Shown: one piece after another, positions 16,540 through 25,699 of the stretch
Position numbering within the stretch: position 1 is the first letter of the stretch
Layout: each line of letters starts with the position of its first letter
Assembly: GCF_047795645.1 (NCBI RefSeq)
Contig: NZ_CP181045.1
Coordinates: 3,720,001 to 3,784,000, forward strand
DNA: 64,000 nucleotides
Direction: 5' to 3'
DNA from: Salipaludibacillus sp047795645
GTDB lineage: Bacteria; Bacillota; Bacilli; Bacillales; Salisediminibacteriaceae
Program-made: the position numbers and the translations under genes
Notes under the pieces: model-generated
Database searches by the model: none
What the model was told of the DNA's origin: nothing
What the model saw: the letters and a program-made list of their open reading frames with translations, nothing else

Positions 16540-17015
16540 TTATCCACATATACACAACCTATACTCTTATAGCTTTTGCAAGACGATAAAATGTGAATAA
16601 TAAATATTACTTTTATTAGTTTCTTAAGGTTTGTTCACTGTGGAGAAAATAATTTCTTTATGTAATCATTCCTTTTGTTTCACTCTTTTCTGTGGATAAC
16701 TTTCTAATAAGGAGTGATTATATTGCGATTGTCTACTGGCTTATCCACAGTTATGATGAAAGTGGAGTCACTTGGTATACCGCATTTTTTTTACAGAGGA
16801 AACATTTTCTTTGTATAGTTATTTCAGGTGACATTTTTTCAAAAATCGGTGGTAATCCCCCGTCTTCTAAGGCTTCTTCAATTGCTTCTTCTGCATGCTC
16901 ATAACAACTATAAATCATTTTTATCCCTCACTCTCAGTTAATTTATCTATCTTCACAATAAAAAAACATTAGTCCAATCTTAATACTAATTTTATCCACA
17001 TTCTTTTGTGAATAA
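16540..17015. other. DnaA-box cluster around yyzF
   Basis: Six 9-mers match TTATNCACA on either strand: 16540-16548 (+), 16592-16600 (-), 16691-16699 (-), 16741-16749 (+), 16992-17000 (+) and 17007-17015 (-). Two lie within 10 bp of each other at 16992-17015. This is about 35 kb from oriC, in keeping with the oriC-proximal DnaA-box clusters that regulate initiation in B. subtilis. No AT-rich unwinding element is evident. Confidence 0.75.
16751..16918 (-). CDS. yyzF: CxxH/CxxC small protein, YyzF-like
   Basis: A 55-aa protein with CYEH at residues 5-8 and CFLC at 39-42, matching the CxxH/CxxC family (YyzF) that occupies the same place beside rlmH in Bacillus. The pattern suggests a small metal-binding fold. 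GTGAGGG lies 6 nt upstream of ATG 16918. The stop codon is 1 nt from a DnaA box (16741-16749), and five more boxes surround the gene. Function is unknown. Confidence 0.85.
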   Translation of the reverse strand: MIYSCYEHAEEAIEEALEDGGLPPIFEKMSPEITIQRKCFLCKKNAVYQVTPLSS

Positions 17016-17217
17016 CTTTTAATAAAATTACTGCCTCTCAAAATCATTATAATCTGTTGTTTTAATAAATAATAATTTTCCACCATGCCTACTTTAGTTT
17101 TTAGAATAGGTTACCTCAGTTTTCTACTTTTGTAACCATCCACATGCGATACCGCTATTATACCAACAGATAAAATTTTTACAGACTTTTACTACTATTA
17201 TACACTCTCATCAAATA
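17016..17217. other. gap between htrC terminator and the DnaA cluster
   Basis: AT-rich, with no reading frame of note. It may hold the yyzF promoter, which I cannot place with confidence. Confidence 0.4.
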
Positions 17218-17253
17218 TTAAAAATCAGAAGGGATTGATTCTCCCTCCTGATT
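17218..17253 (-). terminator. terminator of the wal operon, after htrC
   Basis: AATCAGAAGGG (17223-17233) and CCCTCCTGATT (17243-17253) form an 11-bp stem with one mismatch. On the minus strand it runs into TTTTTAATATTT. Confidence 0.7.
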
Positions 17254-17256
17254 AGT

Positions 17257-18510
17257 TTAGAAAACTTGTTTATCTAATGTAAGTTCAACCGATTGTTCAT
17301 CACCATTTCGATAGAAAGTAACTGTTATTGTTTCGCCTATACTAACATCAGTATAGAGGAATCGACGTAAATCATGAGAGTCATTAATTTCCTTATCGTT
17401 CAATTTAGTGATAACATCATCTTCTTGTAAGCCCGCTTGGTCTGCTGGTGTATTCGGTTCAACACCTTCGACATAAACGCCACCTTTGATATCCTCTGGC
17501 AAACCTAGTGTATCTTGCCAGTGCATGCTTGGAATCTCTTGTAGTGAACGAAGCATGATTCCCATTTGTGGTCGCTGGACTTCACCATATTCCTCTATAT
17601 CCTCAATGACCGGCAACACAATAGAAGATGGGATCGCAAAACCGATTCCCTCCACTTCTTGCTGAGCAATCTTCATTGAATTAATTCCAATTACTTCTCC
17701 TTGAATATTTAGCAATGCCCCTCCACTGTTTCCTGGGTTAATAGCTGCATCCGTTTGAAGAACTTCTGCATTCCAATCTGTTTGTCCATTACCTGTTAAG
17801 TCAATAGGTATACTACGTTCCACTGCACTAATAATACCTAACGTCACAGAACCTTCAAATGACAGTGGATTACCAATTGCTATTGCGGGTTCACCAGCTT
17901 GCAAACTATCAGAATTTCCGAATTCTGCAACTGTCTCGATCCCGTCAGAGTCAATTGTCAAAACAGCTAAATCGGTTAAATCGTCTCCACCTACAACATC
18001 GGCAGAGACACGTGAACCATCATTAAGAGTCACATCAAGATTACTAGAACCACGCCCCACTCCCTCAACAACATGTTGATTCGTTACAATGAAAGCACGA
18101 TCTCCATCAATCTTGTAAATAACTCCTGAACCTGTTCCGCCAGCAAATCCTTCTCCAAACAATCCAGAAGACTGCTCCATATTCACAATGCCGACAACTG
18201 CATTAGAAACTTTCCCTGCTGCTTCAATCACTTCAGAAGTTGTTTGTAAATTCAATGTTTCTGAAGCCAATTGATCTTCTTCAACATCATCATTACTCAT
18301 TACTTCTTGATCAGTAGACGATTCATTTTTTGGAACTACTTCATAAGGAAGAAAACCGTTATTAGCCAGTAGTGGGATTGAAAACACTACAATCAGTGCA
18401 CCAAGTACCGCACCCATAAAGCCTACGAGTCCAGAACGTGATCGGTTTGTTCTTTTTTTCACGGAACGCTTCTCGATCGAAGAAGGCGAGTGATTATCAT
18501 AATAGCCCAT
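17257..18510 (-). CDS. htrC: HtrA-like membrane-anchored serine protease HtrC/YyxA
   Basis: Extracytoplasmic S1C quality-control protease (417 aa). A single N-terminal membrane anchor (about residues 27-50) is followed by an acidic linker, the trypsin-like domain with His146 (TNQHVVEG), Asp180 (LTDLAVL) and Ser262 (NPGNSGGAL), and a C-terminal PDZ domain from about residue 325. ATG 18510 follows AAAGGGGGGGA; the frame extends to 18558 with no better site. As in B. subtilis (yyxA) it ends the wal operon, 180 bp after walJ. It is probably transcribed with walRKHIJ, possibly with an added promoter in that gap. Confidence 0.93.
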   Translation of the reverse strand: MGYYDNHSPSSIEKRSVKKRTNRSRSGLVGFMGAVLGALIVVFSIPLLANNGFLPYEVVPKNESSTDQEVMSNDDVEEDQLASETLNLQTTSEVIEAAGKVSNAVVGIVNMEQSSGLFGEGFAGGTGSGVIYKIDGDRAFIVTNQHVVEGVGRGSSNLDVTLNDGSRVSADVVGGDDLTDLAVLTIDSDGIETVAEFGNSDSLQAGEPAIAIGNPLSFEGSVTLGIISAVERSIPIDLTGNGQTDWNAEVLQTDAAINPGNSGGALLNIQGEVIGINSMKIAQQEVEGIGFAIPSSIVLPVIEDIEEYGEVQRPQMGIMLRSLQEIPSMHWQDTLGLPEDIKGGVYVEGVEPNTPADQAGLQEDDVITKLNDKEINDSHDLRRFLYTDVSIGETITVTFYRNGDEQSVELTLDKQVF

Positions 18511-18688
18511 ATTTGTCCCCCCCTTTAATAACAAGATAACAAAGTTGACCTTTTTCATTATTTTCTACTCATTTTAGTCATTTTTATGGCTAACGTCTAT
18601 CATTTTGAATTAAATGTGATGTTCTTTCATATATACATATAATTTCCCACAAAAAGAAAAGATAAACGTTATAAACCCTAAATCCTAC

Positions 18689-19483
18689 TTATACAACCTT
18701 CAATTGGGTTGGTACGACAGGATCAGTATCATACAACTTTACTTGTCGCCCAACCTCAATACCTTGTGCCTCAAGCGTTTGTTGCACAGTCATACGAGCT
18801 AAGTCTTTCATATTATTATCAAGACTAAGATGTGCTAAATACACATCAGCTTTTGATTCTCTCAATATATCTGCTAAAGCAATTCCTGCATCAACATTGG
18901 ATACGTGCCCTTCATCTCCGAGTATTCGTCGTTTAATTGTCCACGGGTACTTTCCCATCCTGAGCATATCTGTATCATGGTTTGATTCGAAGATCAACGT
19001 ATCTGAACCTTTCGTAATTCCCACCATCTGATCACTGACATAACCAGTATCCGTTAATATTGTCAGTTGTCTTCCACCGTGATGAAATGAAAAGAACATA
19101 GGATCAGCGGCGTCGTGTGAGACACCAAAAGATTCAACTTCAATATCAGCAAACGACTTCACTTCGCCCCGTTGATAGGTAAACTTCTGATCTAGTGGAA
19201 TAACACCAATTCCTTTTTCCATCGCGTTCCATGTTTTATCATTTGCATAAATCGGAATCTTGAACCTTCGTGCAAGAATTCCGACTCCTTTAATGTGATC
19301 ACTGTGCTCATGACTGACTAAGATTCCATCTAAATCCGCAGGAGATACGCCAATTTGCATAAAACATTGCTCAATTTTTTTGCCGCTAAGACCTGCATCT
19401 ATAAGTAATTTTTGCTTTTCTGTCTCCACATAAATTGCGTTACCTGTACTTCCACTGGCCAGTACACTAAACTTTAAACTCAT
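18689..19483 (-). CDS. walJ: metallo-beta-lactamase-fold nuclease WalJ (YycJ)
   Basis: Metal-dependent hydrolase of the beta-lactamase/RNase Z superfamily (264 aa). HEHSDHIKG carries the HxHxDH metal site, and SGSTGNAIYVE marks the first strands. In B. subtilis YycJ is a 5'-to-3' DNA exonuclease linked to mismatch repair. It is encoded in the walRKHI operon, and in some Firmicutes it affects coordination of cell wall and division. ATG 19483 follows GAGAGG; the in-frame upstream start at 19501 would overlap the end of walI. Confidence 0.93.
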   Translation of the reverse strand: MSLKFSVLASGSTGNAIYVETEKQKLLIDAGLSGKKIEQCFMQIGVSPADLDGILVSHEHSDHIKGVGILARRFKIPIYANDKTWNAMEKGIGVIPLDQKFTYQRGEVKSFADIEVESFGVSHDAADPMFFSFHHGGRQLTILTDTGYVSDQMVGITKGSDTLIFESNHDTDMLRMGKYPWTIKRRILGDEGHVSNVDAGIALADILRESKADVYLAHLSLDNNMKDLARMTVQQTLEAQGIEVGRQVKLYDTDPVVPTQLKVV

Positions 19484-19501
19484 ATATTTATCCTCTCCCA
19501 C

Positions 19502-20296
19502 TTAACTAATCGTTTGAATTTCTCCGTTAAGTGCATCGACGAAATAATATTCATCATTAACTTTGAATCTCCACACAGGGGAATACATTTGAAAGTTTGC
19601 CTCTAACTGAATCAAACTATAATAACCGAGTTCGGGCTCTTCAATAACTGTATCTGGTGGAATATAGTGATCGTTCATCAATGTTTCCAAAGCCTTTAAT
19701 GGAGACAACAACTCTTGTTCACGACCTTCCTGTTCGTTTACCGTTATAAAGGTTTGCTCATAGGAATCGACTTCTAAGTCGTCTGTGACATACAACTTCA
19801 GATGGAAATCTTCTCGCTCGTATTGGTCAATTTTCCTATCTCTATATGTCTGATATAAGCCAATATACTGCTCTTCTTCATTATATTTAGCGATTTGATA
19901 CATTTCGCCTTCATAGACAAACTGCTGCAAAAACGCGCTAACGGTAGCTGTTAAATTGGCAGCATTTAACGAAAATGGATTTTCAAACTCAGCTCGCAGG
20001 GTAGTATCATCTATTAATGTAAGCGTCTGCCGTTCAAGAGTTTCTCCAAAGAGTTCTTCAAACAGTTCTTCTTGAAACTGTCGAACAGTCCCAGTAATTG
20101 GTGCACCTTCATTCACTTCTTCTGCATTTTCTATTTCTACTTCAATCCGGTTATCTTCCAAACGCTCCTGTATTGTTGCATGCGTCATGGCATTGAGTTT
20201 TGCTTGTTCTTGCTTTTCGTGTAATTGATAACCTAGAAACAGATTTAGGCATAGGAAAGTTACAATGAAGATCATCTTCGCTCTACTCCAATCCAT
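19502..20296 (-). CDS. walI: WalI (YycI), regulator of WalK
   Basis: Membrane-anchored extracytoplasmic protein (264 aa) that with WalH forms a complex restraining the WalK kinase. One membrane helix (about 9-22) is followed by an extracellular domain; the C-terminal WRFKVNDEYYFVDALNGEI is typical of YycI. Its start overlaps the end of walH by 14 nt, showing tight translational coupling. AAGGGGGAATAG precedes ATG 20296. Confidence 0.93.
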   Translation of the reverse strand: MDWSRAKMIFIVTFLCLNLFLGYQLHEKQEQAKLNAMTHATIQERLEDNRIEVEIENAEEVNEGAPITGTVRQFQEELFEELFGETLERQTLTLIDDTTLRAEFENPFSLNAANLTATVSAFLQQFVYEGEMYQIAKYNEEEQYIGLYQTYRDRKIDQYEREDFHLKLYVTDDLEVDSYEQTFITVNEQEGREQELLSPLKALETLMNDHYIPPDTVIEEPELGYYSLIQLEANFQMYSPVWRFKVNDEYYFVDALNGEIQTIS

Positions 20297-21635
20297 TTTC
20301 TATTCCCCCTTGAGACAACTCAGACGAAATATCTACCTGTGTCCATCTTCCTCGAACCTTCACATACCAAGCTGGTTCAAAAGTGGCAAAAGAGCGTTCA
20401 CGAATCATGTTATGTCCTATTTTTATATCTTCTACAGAATCCATATCAAAAATCTCATTCTCAAAAATGTGTTGTTCAAGTACATCAAAAGGTTGTAATC
20501 TGACATTTGATTCAATTTCAAATGGATTTTCTCCTAATTTAAACATAGGTCGAGTATACTCGGTAATCTGATTACTATCTGCACGCGACACATGAATAGT
20601 ATACAATTGATCGTCGTTCATATTTGAACCTAACACGGGAAAGCCACCTACATGGAGACGAAACGTTGCTTCACCTGTAGCACTAGATTCTCTCCATCGC
20701 TCTGCGTAATAGTCCCCTGTCCACCCAGAATGGCTATTAATAAACTCCAACCCGTCTTCTAACATTGGCGTTTGTTGACCTCCGCTATCCGGTCGTTCAA
20801 ATTTTAATATCGATCCACTCTCTTGGATTGTCATCATTCGTTTTCCATCCGTGAATGTTTCCCCTTGTCTGCCTTGAGGAATACGCCTTACAAACTCCGG
20901 CTCTGGAAAAAGAATTTGTGAAAAAGCTTGAACGGACAGATCTTGAGATTCATAAGTAAACTTCCTCAAAGTCATCGGTTCTGTCACCACATAGCGAACT
21001 GGTTGGAATTCGCTATTATCTTTCTGTTGAAAAACTTTTTTTTCAACAGATGCACGATCATTTTCAGTGTCATTATAAAAAGCTTCCAAATCAGTCTTTG
21101 ATATAGACCTAGCAGACTCATATATTTCTTCGTTTTCAGTGTCCACGAACTGTAACCTTACTTCGTCACCATAATTATTTTCCATAAATATGATGCGATT
21201 AACATACTCGATCGGGATATTTTCTTCTTCAACAGTAAACAGTTGATTTAGCCAATCACCTTTAATTGCTTGATCAAAAACAATTTCAATCCCATTGTAA
21301 AACCTATCCAACGAAGGTGCTCTAGATGAAGGTTCTGCTACAGGATTAATAAATTCAATATTAACCGACTCTAGTAGATCATCCAGTTCTTCATAGTTTT
21401 CTTTGGTGGGGTGTATAAGATATATCTGTTCTTCATTATGAACGAGAACTTCATTTGGATAAAGAACATCTAACAAGCTACGCGAATCGCCAATAGCTTC
21501 AATTTCCACATAACCTTCCCCAGACTCTTCTAGCTCATTATAAGCAGGCGTATATGTCCAAATCTCCCAAGTTAATCCAACACTTGTTAAAATAAGAATC
21601 CAGAGGATGGCTGTTTTTATATTTTCTATAATCAT
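20283..21635 (-). CDS. walH: WalH (YycH), regulator of WalK
   Basis: 450-aa protein with one N-terminal membrane helix (about 9-25) and a large extracytoplasmic part made of repeated YycH-type domains. Together with WalI it inhibits WalK at the membrane in B. subtilis. The ATG overlaps the walK stop by 4 nt and the 3' end overlaps walI, so the operon is compact. Confidence 0.93.
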   Translation of the reverse strand: MIIENIKTAILWILILTSVGLTWEIWTYTPAYNELEESGEGYVEIEAIGDSRSLLDVLYPNEVLVHNEEQIYLIHPTKENYEELDDLLESVNIEFINPVAEPSSRAPSLDRFYNGIEIVFDQAIKGDWLNQLFTVEEENIPIEYVNRIIFMENNYGDEVRLQFVDTENEEIYESARSISKTDLEAFYNDTENDRASVEKKVFQQKDNSEFQPVRYVVTEPMTLRKFTYESQDLSVQAFSQILFPEPEFVRRIPQGRQGETFTDGKRMMTIQESGSILKFERPDSGGQQTPMLEDGLEFINSHSGWTGDYYAERWRESSATGEATFRLHVGGFPVLGSNMNDDQLYTIHVSRADSNQITEYTRPMFKLGENPFEIESNVRLQPFDVLEQHIFENEIFDMDSVEDIKIGHNMIRERSFATFEPAWYVKVRGRWTQVDISSELSQGGIENGLE

Positions 21636-23458
21636 GTCCCATCCCTCTCTTCATTATGATAAGGCAAAGTAAATGAAAACATTGTTCCCTTTCCCCACTC
21701 ACTACTAACCCAAATACTACCTCCGTGAGCCTCAGCAATTTCTTTAGCGATGGCCAATCCTAAGCCTGTTCCACCTAGATTTCTTGAACGAGCCTTATCG
21801 ACTCGATAGAAACGATCAAATACATGAGAAAGATTATCTTTCGGGATCCCAACCCCTTCATCCTTAACACTTATCACGATTCGTTCTTTTTCGGTTTTTA
21901 GTGTGCAAGTTATTTTTCCACCTTCAGGGGAGTACTTAATTGCGTTTGATACAATATTATCAAGTAACTGTGTTAATTTGTCACGATCACCGCTCACAGC
22001 AATACTCTTATCAGGTATGCGCCGGATAAATTGAATATCTTGATTTTTAGTAGCCATCTCAAATCTATCAATAACTTGATTAACAAAAGTCGTTGCATTA
22101 ATACTTCCCATAATCACTTGATAGTCTTTGCTATCCATCTTTGATAACTGTAATAAATCATTAACAAGACGTATCATCCGCTCTGTTTCATTGGAAGTAA
22201 CTTGAATAAAGTGCGGTGCGACTTCAGGGTCTTCCAACGCGCCATCCGCCAATGCTTCCAAATAGCTTTTCATTGAAGTAAGAGGTGTTCGCAATTCATG
22301 AGAAACATTCGCAACGAATTCCCGTCTTTCTTCCTCGACTTTTTCCTGCTCAGTCACATCATGTAGAACGGCGATTAAACCATTTTCTTCGCCATTTTCT
22401 TTTTCAATAACAGAAAAATGAGCTTCAAGAATTATTTCTTCTTGAACGTTGTCGAAATCTAATAAAATCGGGTCTACCATCCTATAAAGGTCATTAAGTC
22501 TCATAAATTTATCTAAATTTAGCATTTTCATAATTTCTGTGTCCATAGCTTTCTCTTGACTTTGACCTAACATTTCTTCTGCACGACGATTCATAAGAAT
22601 AATTTTACCCTTACTATCTGTTGCGACAACACCATCAGTCATATGTGTCAAGACTGATGATAGCTTTCTTCTTTCACCTTCTGTCGTTGCGTTTGCATCT
22701 TCAAGCTTATTCGTAAGTTCATTGAAAGTCGATGCCAGTTGTCCGATTTCATCGTATCCATAGACTCGTACGTTTCTAGAGAAATCGCCTTCCCCCATGA
22801 CTACTGCCTGTCTTTTCATATCTACGATCGGCCTTGTTATTGTTCGCGACAGAAAAATACCTAAAGCAGCAGTTAATATAAGTGCAATAACAGTTCCTGT
22901 TAACAAAATTTGATTTATTTCTTGCATCTGGTCATAAATCTCACCCATCGATGCTTCAATATATATTACTCCAATAATTTGACTTTCTTCCGTTTCTATA
23001 GGAACAGCAAAAACTTGTGTTGGTTGACCTGTACTCGTATTAAGTAAGATCTCCCCTGGATCGTCAATTCCAGCCAATGTCTGTTTGACACGCGATTTCG
23101 TCGTTCGTTGTCCCTCATAAATTTGGTGTGCACTATCTGTTGCAGTGATGACAATTTGCTGCTGATCAATGACTTGTACATCGACATTATCCATATTAAA
23201 CAGTTGCGTCAGTAGAAGATCAATTCGTGATTTAAGCGGAATCTCTTCTTCCTCTTCCTCTCTCATCATCTCCTGCCCGACATTTAAGGCAACAAGATCA
23301 GCTCTTTCGTTTAGAGTTGAATTAAAATTTTCTATAAGTTGTTCTTCAAGCTGTCTAGTAAAATACACGCCAATGACTTGCATCGCGATCAGAATCAATA
23401 ACACGTAAATCACCACAATTTTTACGTGGATTGATTTATAAAGGCGAATTTTTTTCAT
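21632..23458 (-). CDS. walK: essential cell-wall sensor histidine kinase WalK (YycG)
   Basis: Sensor kinase (608 aa, B. subtilis 611) that controls cell-wall hydrolases through WalR. It has two membrane helices (about 12-30 and 182-204) flanking an extracellular PAS-like domain, then HAMP, a cytoplasmic PAS (THMTDGVVATDSKGKIILMN) and HisKA with the phosphoacceptor His in FVANVSHELRTPLTSM (about residue 386). The HATPase_c domain has N, G1 (DEGVGIP), F and G2 (GTGLGLAI) boxes. It starts 2 nt after walR. All functional motifs are intact. Confidence 0.97.
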   Translation of the reverse strand: MKKIRLYKSIHVKIVVIYVLLILIAMQVIGVYFTRQLEEQLIENFNSTLNERADLVALNVGQEMMREEEEEEIPLKSRIDLLLTQLFNMDNVDVQVIDQQQIVITATDSAHQIYEGQRTTKSRVKQTLAGIDDPGEILLNTSTGQPTQVFAVPIETEESQIIGVIYIEASMGEIYDQMQEINQILLTGTVIALILTAALGIFLSRTITRPIVDMKRQAVVMGEGDFSRNVRVYGYDEIGQLASTFNELTNKLEDANATTEGERRKLSSVLTHMTDGVVATDSKGKIILMNRRAEEMLGQSQEKAMDTEIMKMLNLDKFMRLNDLYRMVDPILLDFDNVQEEIILEAHFSVIEKENGEENGLIAVLHDVTEQEKVEEERREFVANVSHELRTPLTSMKSYLEALADGALEDPEVAPHFIQVTSNETERMIRLVNDLLQLSKMDSKDYQVIMGSINATTFVNQVIDRFEMATKNQDIQFIRRIPDKSIAVSGDRDKLTQLLDNIVSNAIKYSPEGGKITCTLKTEKERIVISVKDEGVGIPKDNLSHVFDRFYRVDKARSRNLGGTGLGLAIAKEIAEAHGGSIWVSSEWGKGTMFSFTLPYHNEERDGT

Positions 23459-23460
23459 AA

Positions 23461-24168
23461 TTAATTCTCCTGATCAGACTGCCGTAAGTAATATCCAACT
23501 CCACGACGTGTCACAATCCACGCAGGACTACTTGGATTATCTTCAACTTTTTCACGAAGCCTCCGAACAGTTACATCGACGGTGCGAACATCTCCAAAAT
23601 AATCATATCCCCATACAGACTGTAACAGATGCTCTCGTGTCATAACTTGTCCAATATGACGAGCAAGGTAATAAATTAACTCAAATTCACGATGAGTTAA
23701 TTCAATCTGATCTCCTCGCTTTGTTACCATATAAGCATCCGGTTGAATGAGTAACGGGCCAATTTCAATATTTTTCTTCTCTGTGTCAGATTCTTGGACT
23801 TTTTCGTTTCTTCGAAGGTTCGCTTTTACACGAGCTATTAACTCTCTGGTACTAAACGGTTTTGTCACATAATCATCGGCACCTAATTCCAACCCTAATA
23901 CTTTATCAATTTCTGAATCCTTCGCTGTCAACATAATAATTGGCATATCATACGTTTTTCGAACTTCACGGCACACTTCTAATCCATCTTTAAATGGAAG
24001 CATGATGTCTAATAAAATTAAATTTGGCACGTATTCTTTCACTTTTTCAAGTGCTTCGTTCCCATCATACGCACACACTACATCAAATCCATCTTTCTCT
24101 AAACCAAATTTTATAATATCCGCAATCGGTTTTTCATCATCAACTACTAGAATTTTTTTCTTATCCAT
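23461..24168 (-). CDS. walR: essential response regulator WalR (YycF)
   Basis: OmpR-family regulator (235 aa) with receiver Asp53 in LILLDIMLPFKDG and Lys in MLTAKDSE, followed by a winged-helix DNA-binding domain (TREHLLQSVWGYDYFGDVRT; TRRGVGYYL). It governs autolysin genes and peptidoglycan turnover. It is first in the walRKHI-walJ-htrC operon. GAGGAGCTGG lies upstream of the ATG. Confidence 0.97.
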   Translation of the reverse strand: MDKKKILVVDDEKPIADIIKFGLEKDGFDVVCAYDGNEALEKVKEYVPNLILLDIMLPFKDGLEVCREVRKTYDMPIIMLTAKDSEIDKVLGLELGADDYVTKPFSTRELIARVKANLRRNEKVQESDTEKKNIEIGPLLIQPDAYMVTKRGDQIELTHREFELIYYLARHIGQVMTREHLLQSVWGYDYFGDVRTVDVTVRRLREKVEDNPSSPAWIVTRRGVGYYLRQSDQEN

Positions 24169-24583
24169 TCTCTGACCAGCTCCTCTTTGTGATTCACTTC
24201 TTCTATTCTATCACATAGGATTTTCACATCTCTAGCCTTAGAACAGGAAGTTTATTGAAATTCACTTAAATTTAGATAATTAAAAGAATCAATATCCGTA
24301 TTTTTCATTTTCAAACGGTTATTTCCTAGGAAATGATGTTTTCTAACAAATTTCGACTACTTTCTTAAAGGATTTTTAAAAGCATATACTCCTACGTTAC
24401 CCTATAATCAAAAGAAAATATCTAACAATGTATTCTCCCATACCGTTTAAAATTGTTAAAACCTCATCTTATTCATTAAAAGGTCCAAAAATGCGAAAAT
24501 CTTAGTTGAGGAATCTCTCCGCCAATTAGGGCTACAAGATAACTCTATTTTATTTTTTATTAGGATTTATTCTTCTAAAACAA
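24169..24583. other. promoter region of the wal operon
   Basis: About 415 bp with no reading frame that I can support. TAGAAT (24205-24210, minus strand) with an upstream TG is a possible extended -10 for walR, but the -35 is poor. The rest is AT-rich with no recognised motif. Confidence 0.4.
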
Positions 24584-24613
24584 CAAAAAAACCTATCCAT
24601 TACTATGGAAAGG
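24584..24613 (-). terminator. terminator of the tRNA cluster
   Basis: On the minus strand CCTTTCCAT-AGTA-ATGGATAGG is followed by seven T. It lies 20 bp beyond the 3' end of tRNA-Thr. Confidence 0.88.
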
Positions 24614-24631
24614 TAATAATTTAACTATGTG

Positions 24632-24707
<76 letters not shown>

Positions 24708-24717
24708 ACTCAAAAGA

Positions 24718-24793
<76 letters not shown>

Positions 24794-24856
24794 AGAATAA
24801 TGTAAAATATCTTCTGCACTTTGTATAATAAATTGTCTAATTTTTCAAAAATAAAA

Positions 24857-24932
24857 TGGCGGTCCCGACGGGATTCGAACCCGCGATCTCCTGCGTGACA
24901 GGCAGGCATGTTAACCGCTACACCACGGGACC
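24857..24932 (-). tRNA. trnD: tRNA-Asp (anticodon GTC)
   Basis: 76 nt with acceptor GGTCCCG/CGGGACC, discriminator G, encoded CCA and the anticodon loop CTGTCAC. Confidence 0.97.
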
Positions 24933-25056
24933 TTCAATTACTAAATTGTTAAAATATAATTTCTAAGAACGATCCCCAGATGATTTAATATGTATTTATC
25001 ATAGTTTTACTACTTTTATACTTAATCCATCTTATACAAGATAAAACGATTAAAAT

Positions 25057-25133
<77 letters not shown>

Positions 25134-25261
25134 TTAATATTATATATCAAAGAAATGTCACTTTCTTTAATTTTGATAATGACTAACTGTTTCCTTTTTA
25201 GTATGAGGGACAACAGAATTAATTATACTTGATTAGATTAATAAAGTCAATATCTTTTTTT

Positions 25262-25336
25262 TGGTGACCCGTACGGGATTCGAACCCGTGATACCGCCGT
25301 GAAAGGGCGGTGTCTTAACCACTTGACCAACGGGCC
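25262..25336 (-). tRNA. trnE: tRNA-Glu (anticodon TTC)
   Basis: 75 nt with acceptor GGCCCGT pairing with ACGGGTC (one G:U), encoded CCA and the anticodon loop CTTTCAC. Confidence 0.97.
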
Positions 25337-25355
25337 GTGTTTATATTATAAAAAA

Positions 25356-25431
25356 TGGTGAGCCATGAAGGATTCGAACCTTCGACCCTCTGATTAAAAG
25401 TCAGATGCTCTACCAACTGAGCTAATGACTC
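25356..25431 (-). tRNA. trnK: tRNA-Lys (anticodon TTT)
   Basis: 76 nt with acceptor GAGTCAT/ATGGCTC, encoded CCA and the anticodon loop CTTTTAA. It is the first gene of the cluster, which runs Lys-Glu-fMet-Asp-Phe-Thr and resembles the trnY cluster near purA in B. subtilis. Confidence 0.97.
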
Positions 25432-25640
25432 GCAGCTTTTCAATGATGTCTAATCACGATGCTTACGGATAATGCTTTTCTTTAAAGTCAAAGTAATAAT
25501 CAATTATTGATTACCTTTTCGGCGACAAGATAAATCATAACACTTAATAAAAAGAAAGACAACATCTTTTTATAAAAAGCGAAATATTTTTTAGTTCCTT
25601 TGCTGAACCTATCTTACTTTAACGAAGTTCTCAGTAAAAA

Positions 25641-25673
25641 TCAAGAGCTCTGCAAAAAAAATTGCAGAGCTCT
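25641..25673 (-). terminator. terminator after purA
   Basis: A 12-bp perfect stem, AGAGCTCTGCAA/TTGCAGAGCTCT (25644-25655 and 25662-25673). On the minus strand it is followed by TGATTTTT. Confidence 0.92.
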
Positions 25674-25699
25674 CCTTTTAGTCGCAAAATTTATTAGTT

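Noticed and set aside
16692..16904. Plus-strand frame opposite yyzF
   Set aside because: The minus strand carries the CxxH/CxxC protein with a good ribosome site and conserved context; the plus frame is its shadow.
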